Below the pieces are notes generated by a model, which had not been told where the DNA came from, searched no databases, and saw only the letters and a program-made list of their open reading frames with translations. A stretch of 52,394 bases of DNA. Origin: Bacillota bacterium (GTDB taxonomy: Bacteria; Bacillota; Clostridia; Tissierellales; Peptoniphilaceae). The position numbers were made by a program, and so were the translations under genes. Each line of letters starts with the position of its first letter. Position 1 is the stretch's first letter. Positions 8,294 through 17,669 of this stretch are shown here, one piece after another. Where the stretch lies: NCBI GenBank assembly GCA_023394045.1, contig JAEXBN010000048.1, positions 1 through 52,394 of the forward strand. Reading direction: 5' to 3'.

Positions 8294-9254
8294 CTTTTGC
8301 CCTCAGCGCCAGTTCTTTTGCAAAATACGTGATAATCAACTTTGCCCCAGCACGCTTCATGGAAAGAAGCGTTTCTTCGATGACCGTTTCGCTCAGCAAT
8401 CCCTGCACAATGGCCAGCTTCAACATGGAATACTCGCCCGACACATTGTAGGTGACGACCGGAACCTGGAAGCTCTCCCGCGCGCGCCGCACGATGTCCA
8501 AAAACGCCATCGCCGGCTTCACGATAATCATATCGGCGCCTTCTGCGATATCGTCCGCAATCTCCTGCATGGCTTGATCCGTGTTGCGCACATCCATCTG
8601 ATACTGCTTTCGATCTCCGAAAGAAGGCGCCGAATCCGCCGCATCTCGAAACGGTCCGTAAAACGATGAGGCATATTTCGCGCTATAAGCCATGATGGGC
8701 ACCGTGACAAAATCCGCAGCATCCAGCGCCATGCGGATCGCCCCAACGCGGCCATCCATCATGTCCGACGGCGCGATCACATCCGCCCCTGCTCTCGCAT
8801 AGGAAACGGCGATCTGCGACAGGTAAGAGACCGTCTGATCGTTATCCACGTATCCATTATCCAAAAGAATCCCGCAGTGCCCATGGTCGGTGTATTCGCA
8901 CATACAGACATCCGTGATGAGCAGCATCTCCGGAACCGCCTGTTTTAACGCGCGGCACGCCTGCTGAATAATCCCGTCTTCGGCATAGGCTCCGCTTCCC
9001 ATTGCATCCTTCTCTTCCGGAATCCCGAACAGAAGCAACTTATTCACGCCGAGATTCCACAGCAATTGGGCTTCTTTCGCCAGCTCCTCCACAGAAAACC
9101 GGTCGATGCCGGGCATGGAAGGAATGGGCTCCCTTCCAATCAGCCCCTCTTTCACAAACACCGGATAAATCAGATCATCCAGAGACAAGCGAACCTCCGC
9201 TACCGCATCCCTCAACACCGGGGTGGTTCTCAATCTACGCATGCGTCGAAACAT
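8274..9254 (-). CDS. hemB: porphobilinogen synthase (5-aminolevulinate dehydratase)
   Basis: 326 aa, condenses two 5-aminolevulinates to porphobilinogen. The Cys-rich metal site region VCMCEYTDHGHCG is of the zinc type. The two Schiff-base lysines are expected in YSAKYASSFYGPFRDAA and IIVKPAMAFLDIV, and both segments are present. GGAGG precedes ATG 9254. It overlaps cobA-hemD by 20 nt upstream and hemL by 20 nt downstream, indicating translational coupling. Confidence 0.96.
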   Translation of the reverse strand: MFRRMRRLRTTPVLRDAVAEVRLSLDDLIYPVFVKEGLIGREPIPSMPGIDRFSVEELAKEAQLLWNLGVNKLLLFGIPEEKDAMGSGAYAEDGIIQQACRALKQAVPEMLLITDVCMCEYTDHGHCGILLDNGYVDNDQTVSYLSQIAVSYARAGADVIAPSDMMDGRVGAIRMALDAADFVTVPIMAYSAKYASSFYGPFRDAADSAPSFGDRKQYQMDVRNTDQAMQEIADDIAEGADMIIVKPAMAFLDIVRRARESFQVPVVTYNVSGEYSMLKLAIVQGLLSETVIEETLLSMKRAGAKLIITYFAKELALRAKDGSFKF

Positions 9255-10785
9255 GTTTGGCCTCCCATACTTTCTGAATCATCCCCTCAATCGATGATTC
9301 ATCCGCGATCAAATCGACACGAATGCCATTCTCCCGAAGCGCTTTTTCGGTCACCGGACCGATCGCCACAACCATTCCGCGACGGAACGCCTCGCTGTGC
9401 AGCACCTCTTTATGGCGCATCAAAGCGCGCACCACGGACGAAGACGTGAAAAGAAACACCGCGCCCTCTTCCGGAAGCTCCGGCGGCTCCCCCTCCGTCA
9501 TTTTTGTCTCATATACAGGAAGAAGCGTCAGCGCACAGCCGGAAGCCAGCACATTCACCACCTCTTCCCGTCCTTCCCTCGCACGCGGGAAAAGCACGGC
9601 AGGCCGGGCGGAAACTCCTTCGGTCTCCTGAAAATGGGCGATCAATCCCTGTGCGGCAGCAACGCCTTCCGCGACGGGAGAAACATAATCCGGATGAATC
9701 CCCCACTCTCTCAGCGCCTTCGCCGTCTTTTCCCCGATCACCGCAAACCGAAGACCCGCAACCGCCCGAAGATCGGTATATTGAAGCAGAGCCTGGAAAA
9801 AATAGCGAACCCCCTGCGCGCTCGTAAAAAAGATCCAATCCATTTCCTTCAAATGTGCGATCGCCTTTTCGATGCGAGTCTGGTCTTCCGGCGCTTCCAA
9901 TGCGTTCAAGGAAAGAAGCGGCCAAACGATGGCTCGCCCCCCTTGCGCCCGAATCTTTGAAGCCGATGCCGAGGCACGGTCGGCGTCCCGAAAAAGCACG
10001 AAACTCATCCCAAAGAGCGGACGTTCTTCAAACCAGTTCAGCGCGCTCCGATGGTGCAGCACCGTTCCGACGACAATCAAAGCCGGAGCTTCCAGCTCCT
10101 CCCGGCGCACTTGTCCGGAAATCGTCAACAGGGTTCCTTCCACCGTGCGCTGCGAAGGAAGTGTCGCATGAGAAATGACCGCCACGGGCGTTTCCTCGGG
10201 CATTCCGGCAGAACGCAAGCCTTCCATAATATGATCCAGCTCGGCCAAGCCCATCAGAAAGACGAGAGTGCCGTTGACGTGCGCCAGCGCCTCATAATCG
10301 ATCTGCGCATCATTCGCCCGATGCGCCGTGATGACATGAAAGGATCGCGCTTCATTCCGATACGTGAGCGGAATCCCGGCATATGCAGGACCGCTGATGG
10401 CCGAAGACACTCCGGGGACAACCTCAAAAGCGATCCCTGCCCTGCGCAGCGCTTCTCCTTCCTCTCCGCCGCGGCCGAATACGTAGGGATCTCCGCCTTT
10501 GAGGCGAACCACGCGCTTTCCAGCGCGCGCCCGCTCAATCAGAATATGTTGAATCTCCTGTTGCGGCACAGGATGAAATCCGGCGTGCTTCCCCACGTCA
10601 ATGCGCTCCGCATCCGGGCGAGCCCAATGGAGAACGCCCTGCGCGCCCAGCCGGTCATAGACCACCACATCCGCCGCTTCCAAAAGCTCTTTTCCACGAA
10701 GGGTAAACAAGCCTTCCTCTCCCGGACCGCTTCCCACCAGATAAACCCGACCCTGAACCGGAGACCCAGCGTGTTTCTGTCCCAT
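9235..10785 (-). CDS. cobA-hemD: fused uroporphyrinogen-III C-methyltransferase / uroporphyrinogen-III synthase
   Basis: 516 aa bifunctional protein. Residues about 10-250 are the SAM-dependent methyltransferase that makes precorrin-2: VYLVGSGPGEEGLFTLRG, VVYDRLG, VVRLKGGDPYVFGRGGEE, PGVSSAISGPAYAGIPLTYR. Residues about 265-510 are HemD, which cyclises hydroxymethylbilane to uroporphyrinogen III; it has FFTSAQGVRYFFQAL, RFAVIGEKTAKAL and FTSSSVVRALM. The same fusion is common in Clostridia. The fusion channels product directly toward siroheme or cobalamin. GAAGGA lies upstream of ATG 10785; the 106-bp gap to hemC has no gene. Confidence 0.95.
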   Translation of the reverse strand: MGQKHAGSPVQGRVYLVGSGPGEEGLFTLRGKELLEAADVVVYDRLGAQGVLHWARPDAERIDVGKHAGFHPVPQQEIQHILIERARAGKRVVRLKGGDPYVFGRGGEEGEALRRAGIAFEVVPGVSSAISGPAYAGIPLTYRNEARSFHVITAHRANDAQIDYEALAHVNGTLVFLMGLAELDHIMEGLRSAGMPEETPVAVISHATLPSQRTVEGTLLTISGQVRREELEAPALIVVGTVLHHRSALNWFEERPLFGMSFVLFRDADRASASASKIRAQGGRAIVWPLLSLNALEAPEDQTRIEKAIAHLKEMDWIFFTSAQGVRYFFQALLQYTDLRAVAGLRFAVIGEKTAKALREWGIHPDYVSPVAEGVAAAQGLIAHFQETEGVSARPAVLFPRAREGREEVVNVLASGCALTLLPVYETKMTEGEPPELPEEGAVFLFTSSSVVRALMRHKEVLHSEAFRRGMVVAIGPVTEKALRENGIRVDLIADESSIEGMIQKVWEAKHVSTHA

Positions 10786-10891
10786 TCTGTCCTTCTTCCT
10801 CTTCTTCCGGAACCCTCCAATGATTCCAGCGCCCGCCGAAATTCAATAGAAATGAACGTCCCAATCCATCAAGCGCTGTTCATCCCGTTCT

Positions 10892-11878
10892 TCACAACGC
10901 GTTCACCTGATCCATCAGCTCCCGCGCAAAGTCCGCCACCGCCTGACACAAGCGCCTGTTTTGTTCCCGAGGCGTTTCTTCCCGCAAGTTCCGATCCCAC
11001 AGCTTCTTTCCTTGCACGGAGCCGGATCCTTCCTCGCGTCCAAAGAACCCATAGAAAACAATTTGATTAGCGGTTAGTGATGCATAGGCTCCCACCGGAA
11101 GTTTGCAATTCCCCCCTGTCGCCTTAAGAAACGTCCGTTCCAAATCGCGCTGCAATAAAGCCTCTTCATCATTGAGTGGCTGAAGCGCTTCTCGCAGCGC
11201 ACCATCACCCGTGCGCATTTCAATTCCCAAAAGACCCTGAGCGGGAGCAGGACAAAACCTCTCTGGATCCAGCGGAACCGACAGAGCGGGCGAAAGGTTC
11301 ATTCGCCGGAGTCCCGCCGCCGCTAAAAGAAGCGCATCCAACCCTTGATCCTGCATTTTTTGCAATCGCGTCTCCACATTGCCGCGCAGCGGAACACAGA
11401 GGAGATCCGGACGCCATCGCTGCATGGCGCGCGTCCGGCGCAAGCTTCCCGTCCCCACGCGAGCACCGGCCGGAAGCCAGCTCAAATCGAATGTGCTTCC
11501 CTGCACATGGTGCTCCGGGGATGCCCATGCCTTGGAAGGATTCCCCACCAGCACATCGCGGGGATCTTCCCGCGGCGGACAAAAGCCCAGCGACAACCCT
11601 TCCGGAAGCTCCGCCGGCATATCTTTCAAACTGTGCACCGCCAGATCGATGGAACCATCCAGCAACGCGCGCTCCATCTCGCGCACAAACACACCCTTTC
11701 CGCCGATCTCGGACAGAAACAGGTGCGGATTCCGGTCGCCTTCCGTCCGGATGATCCGCCGCTCCACCGTCCAGCCCGGAAGCACCGACTGAATCCGGCG
11801 CTGCACACTTTCGGTCTGGATCAGAGCAAGACGGCTCCCGCGCGTTCCCAAAATAAGCGTTCGCTCCGACTTCTTCAT
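10892..11878 (-). CDS. hemC: hydroxymethylbilane synthase (porphobilinogen deaminase)
   Basis: 328 aa, polymerises four porphobilinogens into hydroxymethylbilane. The N-terminal LGTRGSRLALIQTESV, the catalytic loop HSLKDMPAELPEGL and the dipyrromethane-cofactor cysteine in GGNCKLPVGAYA are all seen. The start is ATG 11878, because it overlaps the stop of the upstream gene as ATGA and begins right before the conserved LGTRGS. A longer in-frame reading would add 22 atypical residues. Confidence 0.95.
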   Translation of the reverse strand: MKKSERTLILGTRGSRLALIQTESVQRRIQSVLPGWTVERRIIRTEGDRNPHLFLSEIGGKGVFVREMERALLDGSIDLAVHSLKDMPAELPEGLSLGFCPPREDPRDVLVGNPSKAWASPEHHVQGSTFDLSWLPAGARVGTGSLRRTRAMQRWRPDLLCVPLRGNVETRLQKMQDQGLDALLLAAAGLRRMNLSPALSVPLDPERFCPAPAQGLLGIEMRTGDGALREALQPLNDEEALLQRDLERTFLKATGGNCKLPVGAYASLTANQIVFYGFFGREEGSGSVQGKKLWDRNLREETPREQNRRLCQAVADFARELMDQVNAL

Positions 11879-12528
11879 TCTTCCCGTGCTCCGATCCGTT
11901 TTTCCAGCGCCGCGATTTCTCCGCGGAGCTTCTCCGCATTCCATTCCAGCGCTTGTTCCAGTTTTTGCTGTTTTTCATCTGTATCCGCTTCGGTCTGTAA
12001 AACCAGCGCTCGCCAACGGGATAGCTCATCCATATGCTGGCGGTCAAAGCGATTCCAAAAAGACTCTTTCTCTGCGTTTCTCCAGCGCTTGATGAGCTTC
12101 GGATAGCGTCCATACGTGGTCGCAAACCGCCCCAGCCCTGAAGAGGAAGCCACGGCGGGAAACAGCACCGAGGACGTGTCTCGGCTAATGTCATTCCACA
12201 AAATTCCCAAAGATGAGCACGCTTCCACGATCTGTGCGTTTACATCCGGATCCGAGGCCGCTGCAATCACCAGCCGAGCCCCGTTCAAATACTTTTCCCG
12301 ATACCGATCCGCGATCCACCGTACTCCGGGCTGCCCCTGGATCCATTGCCGCAGAGAATCCTTACAATCGGGAGACACGACCAGAATCTCCGGAGAAACC
12401 GCCTCAAAATCCAACGACGGCGCACTCTGTTCCATCAGCGTCCGGATACGCCGCTCGGCCACCCGTCCGCCGCCAAAGACCACAATTTTCCACCCTGACA
12501 GATCCACGATCAATGGAAAATACATCAT
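11875..12528 (-). CDS. precorrin-2 dehydrogenase / possible sirohydrochlorin ferrochelatase
   Basis: 217 aa, related to the N-terminal domain of CysG, Met8 and SirC. It begins YFPLIVDLSGWKIVVFGGGRVAERRI, an NAD-binding GxGxxA loop, and continues with the family block ending in SVLFPAVASSSGLGRFATTYGRYPKLIKRWR. It oxidises precorrin-2 to sirohydrochlorin; iron insertion is possible but not decided by sequence. The C terminus is a charged coiled-coil-like tail (about 165-217). ATG 12528 forms an ATGA overlap with the hemA stop, and the gene's own stop overlaps hemC the same way. Confidence 0.88.
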   Translation of the reverse strand: MMYFPLIVDLSGWKIVVFGGGRVAERRIRTLMEQSAPSLDFEAVSPEILVVSPDCKDSLRQWIQGQPGVRWIADRYREKYLNGARLVIAAASDPDVNAQIVEACSSLGILWNDISRDTSSVLFPAVASSSGLGRFATTYGRYPKLIKRWRNAEKESFWNRFDRQHMDELSRWRALVLQTEADTDEKQQKLEQALEWNAEKLRGEIAALEKRIGAREE

Positions 12529-13913
12529 TCTTCCTCTCTGAACCAGGTCTCCGCAAGCGCTCGCACGGCGGCATCCGATCCCTTTTCCGACTTCAACTGG
12601 CGCACCACATTCCGCGTCATCCGATGCAGCGCATAGGAGAGCACCTTTTCCACCCATTGGGTCTCCCGGCTGTCCAGATCCGTTTTATGCCCCAGAAAGA
12701 CCATCGAATCCGCGCAGATCGTCTGAATCCGTTCCTCTAAATGCTTCAGCGTCTCATCTGCTGCGGTCGCCTCCAGCCAATGTTCAAAAGAGCGCACGGT
12801 CTCATCAAGTAAAGGCTGCGCGCGCGCAGCCAGCTCACGGCGCCGCGCATAATTCTGCTCCGATTCTTCCGATAAATCATCCAAATTGAACAAACGCACC
12901 GCCGCTCCATATTGAACCGCAATCTTCGGATCCACATCCGCCGGAAGACTCATATCCAGGATGGTCAATGTCCCGGCTCCCGCAGCGCGGAAAAAGTCTT
13001 CAGAACGCACCAGAAAATGAGGGGCGGTCGTCGCTGTAATCAAAACATCCGCACGGGAAAGCACTTCATAGCGGCGCCCGAACGGAACTGCCTCAATCGA
13101 TGGAAACTCCTCCTGAAGCGCCCGGATCCGCTCCGGCGTACGATTGGCAACATATACATGTTCCGGCTCATCCTCCTGCAGATAGCGCAGCGCCAGCTGG
13201 GACATCTCGCCTCCGCCTAGAACCAGCACCGACTTGTCATGCAGCGTCCCGACCTCCTCCCGGATCCGAAGCATGCCGATATAGCTGACCGAAAGAGGAA
13301 TTTCCGAGATGTGCAATTGTGACCGGATCGATTTTCCCGCCGCCAAGGCGTCCATAAACAGGCGGTTCAGGCGCTTGCCCGAAAACTTGAGTTCCAAAGA
13401 GAACGCCAGCGCTTCCTTAAGCTGCGCCAAAATCTGATCTTCTCCTAATACCGCCGAATCCAGCCCTCCGGCGACCGTAAACAGATGACGAACGGCTTCC
13501 GTTCCCACATAGGAATAAAGATACGATGAAGCCTCCCGTCCCTCTTGGGGATGAACGGAAGAGGTCTCAGCAGGAGAACGTGTCTCATCAGAACAAGAAG
13601 CCTGCGCCGACCCGTCGTTTAGAACCCGTCCCGCGCTGCGGCGCGCCTCCGAGCGCTCAAACCAGCGGCTCAAAAACGTTCTTATATCGCGCACACTGGA
13701 TTCTGCGTCCTCCGAGACAAAATAAATCTCCATCCGATTGCAGGTGGAAACCATCACCACCTCTTGGAGCTGCTCCGAAAATTCCGACATCGCTTCCAGG
13801 CGTTCCCGCTGTGAAAAAGCAAATCGTTCCCGGACGGCCATAGGCGCCGTGGCATGCGAAACGCCCACAACGCCGATTTCGCACTTCTTTTCGCTCTCCC
13901 CTTCAGCCATCAT
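12525..13913 (-). CDS. hemA: glutamyl-tRNA reductase
   Basis: 462 aa, reduces Glu-tRNA(Glu) to glutamate-1-semialdehyde, the first step of the C5 pathway. Motifs are GVSHATAPMAVRERFAFS, the catalytic Cys in MVSTCNRMEIYF (about residue 58), GEDQILAQLKEA, and the NADPH-binding VLVLGGGEMSQLAL. There is an unusual hydrophilic insertion of about 45 residues (about 90-135, rich in Ser, Arg, Glu) before SSYLYSYVG. The start ATG 13913 overlaps the DUF951 stop; a second ATG at 13910 is better spaced from GGGAG and may be the one used. Confidence 0.95.
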   Translation of the reverse strand: MMAEGESEKKCEIGVVGVSHATAPMAVRERFAFSQRERLEAMSEFSEQLQEVVMVSTCNRMEIYFVSEDAESSVRDIRTFLSRWFERSEARRSAGRVLNDGSAQASCSDETRSPAETSSVHPQEGREASSYLYSYVGTEAVRHLFTVAGGLDSAVLGEDQILAQLKEALAFSLELKFSGKRLNRLFMDALAAGKSIRSQLHISEIPLSVSYIGMLRIREEVGTLHDKSVLVLGGGEMSQLALRYLQEDEPEHVYVANRTPERIRALQEEFPSIEAVPFGRRYEVLSRADVLITATTAPHFLVRSEDFFRAAGAGTLTILDMSLPADVDPKIAVQYGAAVRLFNLDDLSEESEQNYARRRELAARAQPLLDETVRSFEHWLEATAADETLKHLEERIQTICADSMVFLGHKTDLDSRETQWVEKVLSYALHRMTRNVVRQLKSEKGSDAAVRALAETWFREEE

Positions 13914-14161
13914 AAACTCCCATCTGGCTCCTGACCTGCATGACGATCCGGAAGATGAAGAGGGCTCACAAAGCGTCCGTCCTCCTGACGAATCCGGCGC
14001 AAATGCCGTTCAAAGTCCGGACGCTTCATCCACAAGGTCTGCCCGCATCCACTGCAAAGCAGCTTAATATCAATTCCCGTCCGGCGAACCGTCCATTCAT
14101 TCGCCCCGCAAGCATGCGGCTTTTTTAGCTGAACCACACTTCCCACCTCATACTTGGCCAT
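13910..14161 (-). CDS. DUF951 family small protein
   Basis: 83 aa. MAKYEVGSVVQLKKPHACGANEWTVRRTGIDIKLLCSGCGQTLWMKRPDFERHLRRI matches the DUF951 pattern, with a KKPHxCG and CxxCG pair that could bind zinc. In Bacillota the family commonly sits next to mscS, as here; its function is unknown. GAAGGGAG stands 5 nt upstream of ATG 14161, so a 13-residue longer in-frame reading is not favoured. It overlaps mscS by 14 nt and hemA by 4 nt. Confidence 0.88.
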   Translation of the reverse strand: MAKYEVGSVVQLKKPHACGANEWTVRRTGIDIKLLCSGCGQTLWMKRPDFERHLRRIRQEDGRFVSPLHLPDRHAGQEPDGSL

Positions 14162-14996
14162 ATCTGCTCCCTTCTGCTGAACATGGATCCTCCAGGGCAT
14201 GAAACGCGCCTGCAGCCTCCAATTCCTCCAATGCGATCTCCCGAAGGCGACGAGGAGCGGAAAAAAAGTGAGCCATATCTGCTGTCGCTCCGATCGTCAA
14301 CCGATAAGAAAATCGTTCCACCGCATCCACCCCAACAAAATAGGGAAAGCGGATAAATTCCTCCGCTGCCTCCTTCTCGGCGCGCGCGGAAATCTGATCG
14401 ACTAAATGATGCGCATCGGCAATCCGCACCGTATAGGGGACATTCAGCGCCACATCCACCTGCATCGGACCGCGGCCATAATTTGCCACAATCTTCACCT
14501 CTGAATTCGGCACAATATAGTCCATTCCCGTATACCCGTGAACGATGACATGACGTAGACGCATATCCTTTACCGTCCCAATGATCCCATCCTTCAGCGC
14601 GATATAATCCCCCACATTGAACGAATTATCAATCAGAAACAAAGCGCCGAAGATCACATCGCTGACGAGGGTCTGCGCGCCAAAAGCCACCGCAATTCCG
14701 CCAATTCCTGCTGCAGTAAGCACGGAAGCCGTATTGATTCCAAAAACCCCGAGGATGCTGGTCAGCGTAAAAAACAAAACGATGACACGAAACACGTTGG
14801 CAATCAGCGCGTGAAGCGTCCGGTAGCGTTCCGTGCGCGTCTGACCAAACCGCCTGGATGCAAGGTGATGGAGAAAAGCCGTTCCGATCCGAAGCGCCAA
14901 AAAAGCGATCGCCAGAATCAGAACGACCGAAAGCAGCCGCAAAGCGCCTTCCGGAATCCCCAGCCGATTCTGTGTGGATTGAACCCAACCGCTCAT
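14148..14996 (-). CDS. small-conductance mechanosensitive channel, MscS family
   Basis: 282 aa. Three membrane segments precede the pore helix TAAGIGGIAVAFGAQTLVSDVIFGALFLIDN, the Gly/Ala-rich TM3 of MscS. The beta domain follows, with VGDYIALKDGIIGTVKDMRLRHVIVHGYTGMDYIVPNSEV. It should open on hypo-osmotic shock. It is compact, like B. subtilis YkuT. GGAAGGA is upstream of ATG 14996. Same strand and close spacing as the propeller protein before it. Confidence 0.9.
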   Translation of the reverse strand: MSGWVQSTQNRLGIPEGALRLLSVVLILAIAFLALRIGTAFLHHLASRRFGQTRTERYRTLHALIANVFRVIVLFFTLTSILGVFGINTASVLTAAGIGGIAVAFGAQTLVSDVIFGALFLIDNSFNVGDYIALKDGIIGTVKDMRLRHVIVHGYTGMDYIVPNSEVKIVANYGRGPMQVDVALNVPYTVRIADAHHLVDQISARAEKEAAEEFIRFPYFVGVDAVERFSYRLTIGATADMAHFFSAPRRLREIALEELEAAGAFHALEDPCSAEGSRYGQV

Positions 14997-15029
14997 GATT
15001 TTTCCTTCCCTTTCCGCTCCTGTTCCCGC

Positions 15030-16151
15030 TTATGGCAAAATACGGATTTCATCCCGATAGATCAGCGCGACCCGGCCATCCGCGCCGAACAAAGCGCGCA
15101 TGTAGGCTCCGGTATCTTCGCTCATCAACTGGTCGTTTCGCAGTGAAATTCGCTTTTGATCTCCAATCATCAAGAGCCCTTCCGGACGATGGATCATCAG
15201 CCGGGGGACTACTTCCAGGGTTGTCCTGGATTGAACAACCCCGTCCGCGCTATAACGGGACAACACGCGTCCGGACGAAACCCAGACCGCGCCGTCCGAA
15301 ACTGCCCAGGCATGATCGTTCTCCCAGCGGACGGATGCCGAAAGCACTCCATGAGAGACAAAAAGAAGCCTCGACGCTGTCGCCGCCACAAAAGTGGTGT
15401 CGTCCAGCCATGCCACGGCCTCGTAGGATTCCGTTCCGGGGAAGGCGGCCAAAAGATGTCCCTTCTGATCGTCCACTTTAAGCACATGGCGCTCTCCGGA
15501 GGTTCCCTGGGTGAGCGCGGAGGCATTCGGATCCAACACCAGTGCCCCCTCTTCCGTGGTCTCAGAGGATCCTTCTTCCGTCCAGACACGCTGGGAGGAA
15601 GTCTGGCTCAACATTCCGGGTATCCCTACCGTTTTCAGCGTTTCCGTCGCCCTTCCCGCCTCATCCAGCAGAACAAACCGATCCTCCTTGACCCCGACCA
15701 CCTGCATCTTTTGAAACTTCGTCGCCGGAATCACAAAAATTTTCGAAAATCCGCTGTTTTTTTTCGTGTATTGCGCCTCTCCGCGAGCCGGATCCAAGGA
15801 CTCCAGCGTCCCATCGGGCTGCAGCGCCAAAACCGTGTCCGCATAGGCGAGGCGCGTTCCCGATGGAATCTCTTTTTCCCAGCGTTTCCCCTCTGGTCCG
15901 TAGGCAATGAGCGTCGACCCGTTGATAAAGAATACCGCATCGCGAATCACCCCCATCTCCTCACGAGACGGATCGTCATGCAGCGCAATGCGCTCCTCCG
16001 TCGGCTCCGTCCGGAAACGGCGCACGAGAACAACGAGCACGACAACAAGAGCGAGCACCACTGCGATGAGCAGAAGTGTTCGCCCCCGATTCCATCGTTT
16101 CGCCGGTGCTTTTCCGTTCGGATCCACGCGCACCTCCATCCCGTTTGCCAT
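15030..16151 (-). CDS. single-pass membrane protein with beta-propeller-like ectodomain
   Basis: 373 aa. Residues 1-23 are basic, residues 24-44 form one membrane helix (TLLLIAVVLALVVVLVVLV), and the rest is outside. The ectodomain holds repeated beta-strand units such as GSTLIAYGPEGKRWEKE, DTVLALQPDGTLESLDP, DRFVLLDEAGRA, DGAVWVSSGRVLSRYSADG and GLLMIGDQKRISL, which look like PQQ/WD-type propeller blades. It could belong to the DUF5711 group; that is a guess. No catalytic residues are apparent. The ribosome site is poor and M5 (16139) is an alternative start. It lies 34 bp after the CorC gene. Confidence 0.7.
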   Translation of the reverse strand: MANGMEVRVDPNGKAPAKRWNRGRTLLLIAVVLALVVVLVVLVRRFRTEPTEERIALHDDPSREEMGVIRDAVFFINGSTLIAYGPEGKRWEKEIPSGTRLAYADTVLALQPDGTLESLDPARGEAQYTKKNSGFSKIFVIPATKFQKMQVVGVKEDRFVLLDEAGRATETLKTVGIPGMLSQTSSQRVWTEEGSSETTEEGALVLDPNASALTQGTSGERHVLKVDDQKGHLLAAFPGTESYEAVAWLDDTTFVAATASRLLFVSHGVLSASVRWENDHAWAVSDGAVWVSSGRVLSRYSADGVVQSRTTLEVVPRLMIHRPEGLLMIGDQKRISLRNDQLMSEDTGAYMRALFGADGRVALIYRDEIRILP

Positions 16152-16185
16152 CTCAACTCGTGTTCCAGGTCAGGCGATCCTGCGA

Positions 16186-17571
16186 TCAACTATTCTGTCG
16201 TGCGAGCGCCAGCTCTTCTTTCCGGCGCTTCCAAGCCTCCGCATCGTACTCAATGCGAATGGCGCTGATCCGCTTGCTTTCAATCTGTTCGATTTGAAAA
16301 CGCATCCCCCGATATTCAATGAATGGTCTCTCGTCGTCCTCCGGAATCCGGCCCATCAGATAAAACAGAAGACCGCCTAGCGTATCATAATCTTCCGTTT
16401 CTTCATCAAAATCCGACTCCGTATTGGCGTTCAGTTCCTTGATCGACAGCGTTCCCTTGGCAATCCACGTGTTCCGGCTGAGCTTTTCAATTTCAGGCTC
16501 ATCCTCATCATATTCATCGTCGATATCCCCAACGATTTCCTCAAGGAGATCCTCCATGGTCACGACCCCCGAAAAGCCGCCATATTCGTCGATCAGAACG
16601 GCCATGTGCAGGTTCTCATCGCGCATCTCATTGAATAATTCATTCACGTTCTTGCGCTCCGGAACAAAATACGCCGGGCGCATGATCTTCTGAACATCCA
16701 CATGCTCAAAGCCCGTCGCGTAGGCCTCCTGCAGATAGTCTTTGATATAGAGAATGCCCACGATGTGATCAATCTCATCATCATAAAGCGGAATCCGGGA
16801 ATAGCGCACGCTCAGAAGCTCATCAATGTATTCGGTATACGGATCGTTGATGTCGATCGCAAAGACATCCGTCCTCGGTGTCATCACCTCTTCTGCGGAT
16901 TTATCGTCAAAACTGATGATCGAATTGATCATCTCGCCCTCATCTTTATTGATGAGCCCTTGGCTTTGCCCCACCTGGACGATCGATTTAATATCGGAAA
17001 GCGTCACCTTTTCTTCCATCGCGTCCATCTCAACACCCATGAGATGCAGCATGCTGTTGGTGCACCAAGACAAAAAGCGGACAAATGGCTTCAGGAGAAG
17101 CGAGACCCACCACAAAATACCGATGGCACCATACGCAAATCCTTCTGCATTCTGGAGCGCCAGTCGCTTCGGCACCAGCTCGCCAAAAACAATGGTAACG
17201 AGAGACAAAAGAATGGTGATCAAAATGGTGGCGATGCTATAGGAGCTGGGGATCCCGAAGTGCGCCAGCGCTTCCCCCGCGTAGGTCGCCAAGCCCGTCG
17301 CCGCGTTTGCTGAGTTAAAAAACCCGGCCAATGTGATACAGATCTGAATCATGGACAAAAAGTCGGAGGGATCATCCAGCAGCGCAAGAATGCGCCGCGC
17401 TTTGGTGTCTCCGTCGCTTTGCCGTTCTTTCATCCGGTGATGATCCACCGATACCAGCGCCATCTCCGATGCGGCAAAAAACGCATTAACGAAAATGAGG
17501 ATAGCCACCAAAATGAGTTGAATAATAATCGCCTGACTCCCGGCTCCTGGGTCTGTGACGCCTTGGTCCAT
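16186..17571 (-). CDS. CNNM/CorC-HlyC family membrane protein (DUF21-CBS-CorC_HlyC)
   Basis: 461 aa. Residues about 8-200 are the DUF21 (CNNM) membrane domain, with FVNAFFAASEMALVSVDHHRMKE and IVFGELVPKRLALQ. Residues about 205-330 are a tandem CBS pair (VMTPRTDVFAIDINDPY; IMRPAYFVPERKNVNELF). Residues about 355-440 are the CorC_HlyC domain. The family is implicated in Mg2+/Co2+ export or tolerance; the old haemolysin name is misleading. ATG 17571 is chosen because AGGGAGGTA lies just before it, inside a longer in-frame reading from 17589. Confidence 0.92.
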   Translation of the reverse strand: MDQGVTDPGAGSQAIIIQLILVAILIFVNAFFAASEMALVSVDHHRMKERQSDGDTKARRILALLDDPSDFLSMIQICITLAGFFNSANAATGLATYAGEALAHFGIPSSYSIATILITILLSLVTIVFGELVPKRLALQNAEGFAYGAIGILWWVSLLLKPFVRFLSWCTNSMLHLMGVEMDAMEEKVTLSDIKSIVQVGQSQGLINKDEGEMINSIISFDDKSAEEVMTPRTDVFAIDINDPYTEYIDELLSVRYSRIPLYDDEIDHIVGILYIKDYLQEAYATGFEHVDVQKIMRPAYFVPERKNVNELFNEMRDENLHMAVLIDEYGGFSGVVTMEDLLEEIVGDIDDEYDEDEPEIEKLSRNTWIAKGTLSIKELNANTESDFDEETEDYDTLGGLLFYLMGRIPEDDERPFIEYRGMRFQIEQIESKRISAIRIEYDAEAWKRRKEELALARQNS

Positions 17572-17669
17572 GAATACCTCCCTATGCAATGAATGGAATC
17601 TCTTTCGTCATAAAAGAGCGTCCACCCCGTACCCTCTCGGCACGGACTAAAATGGACAGAAAAATTTTA

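Noticed and set aside
10051..11070. 339-codon plus-strand frame over cobA-hemD and hemC
   Set aside because: Antisense to two well-recognised genes, with low-complexity Arg/Ser/Pro composition typical of shadow frames.
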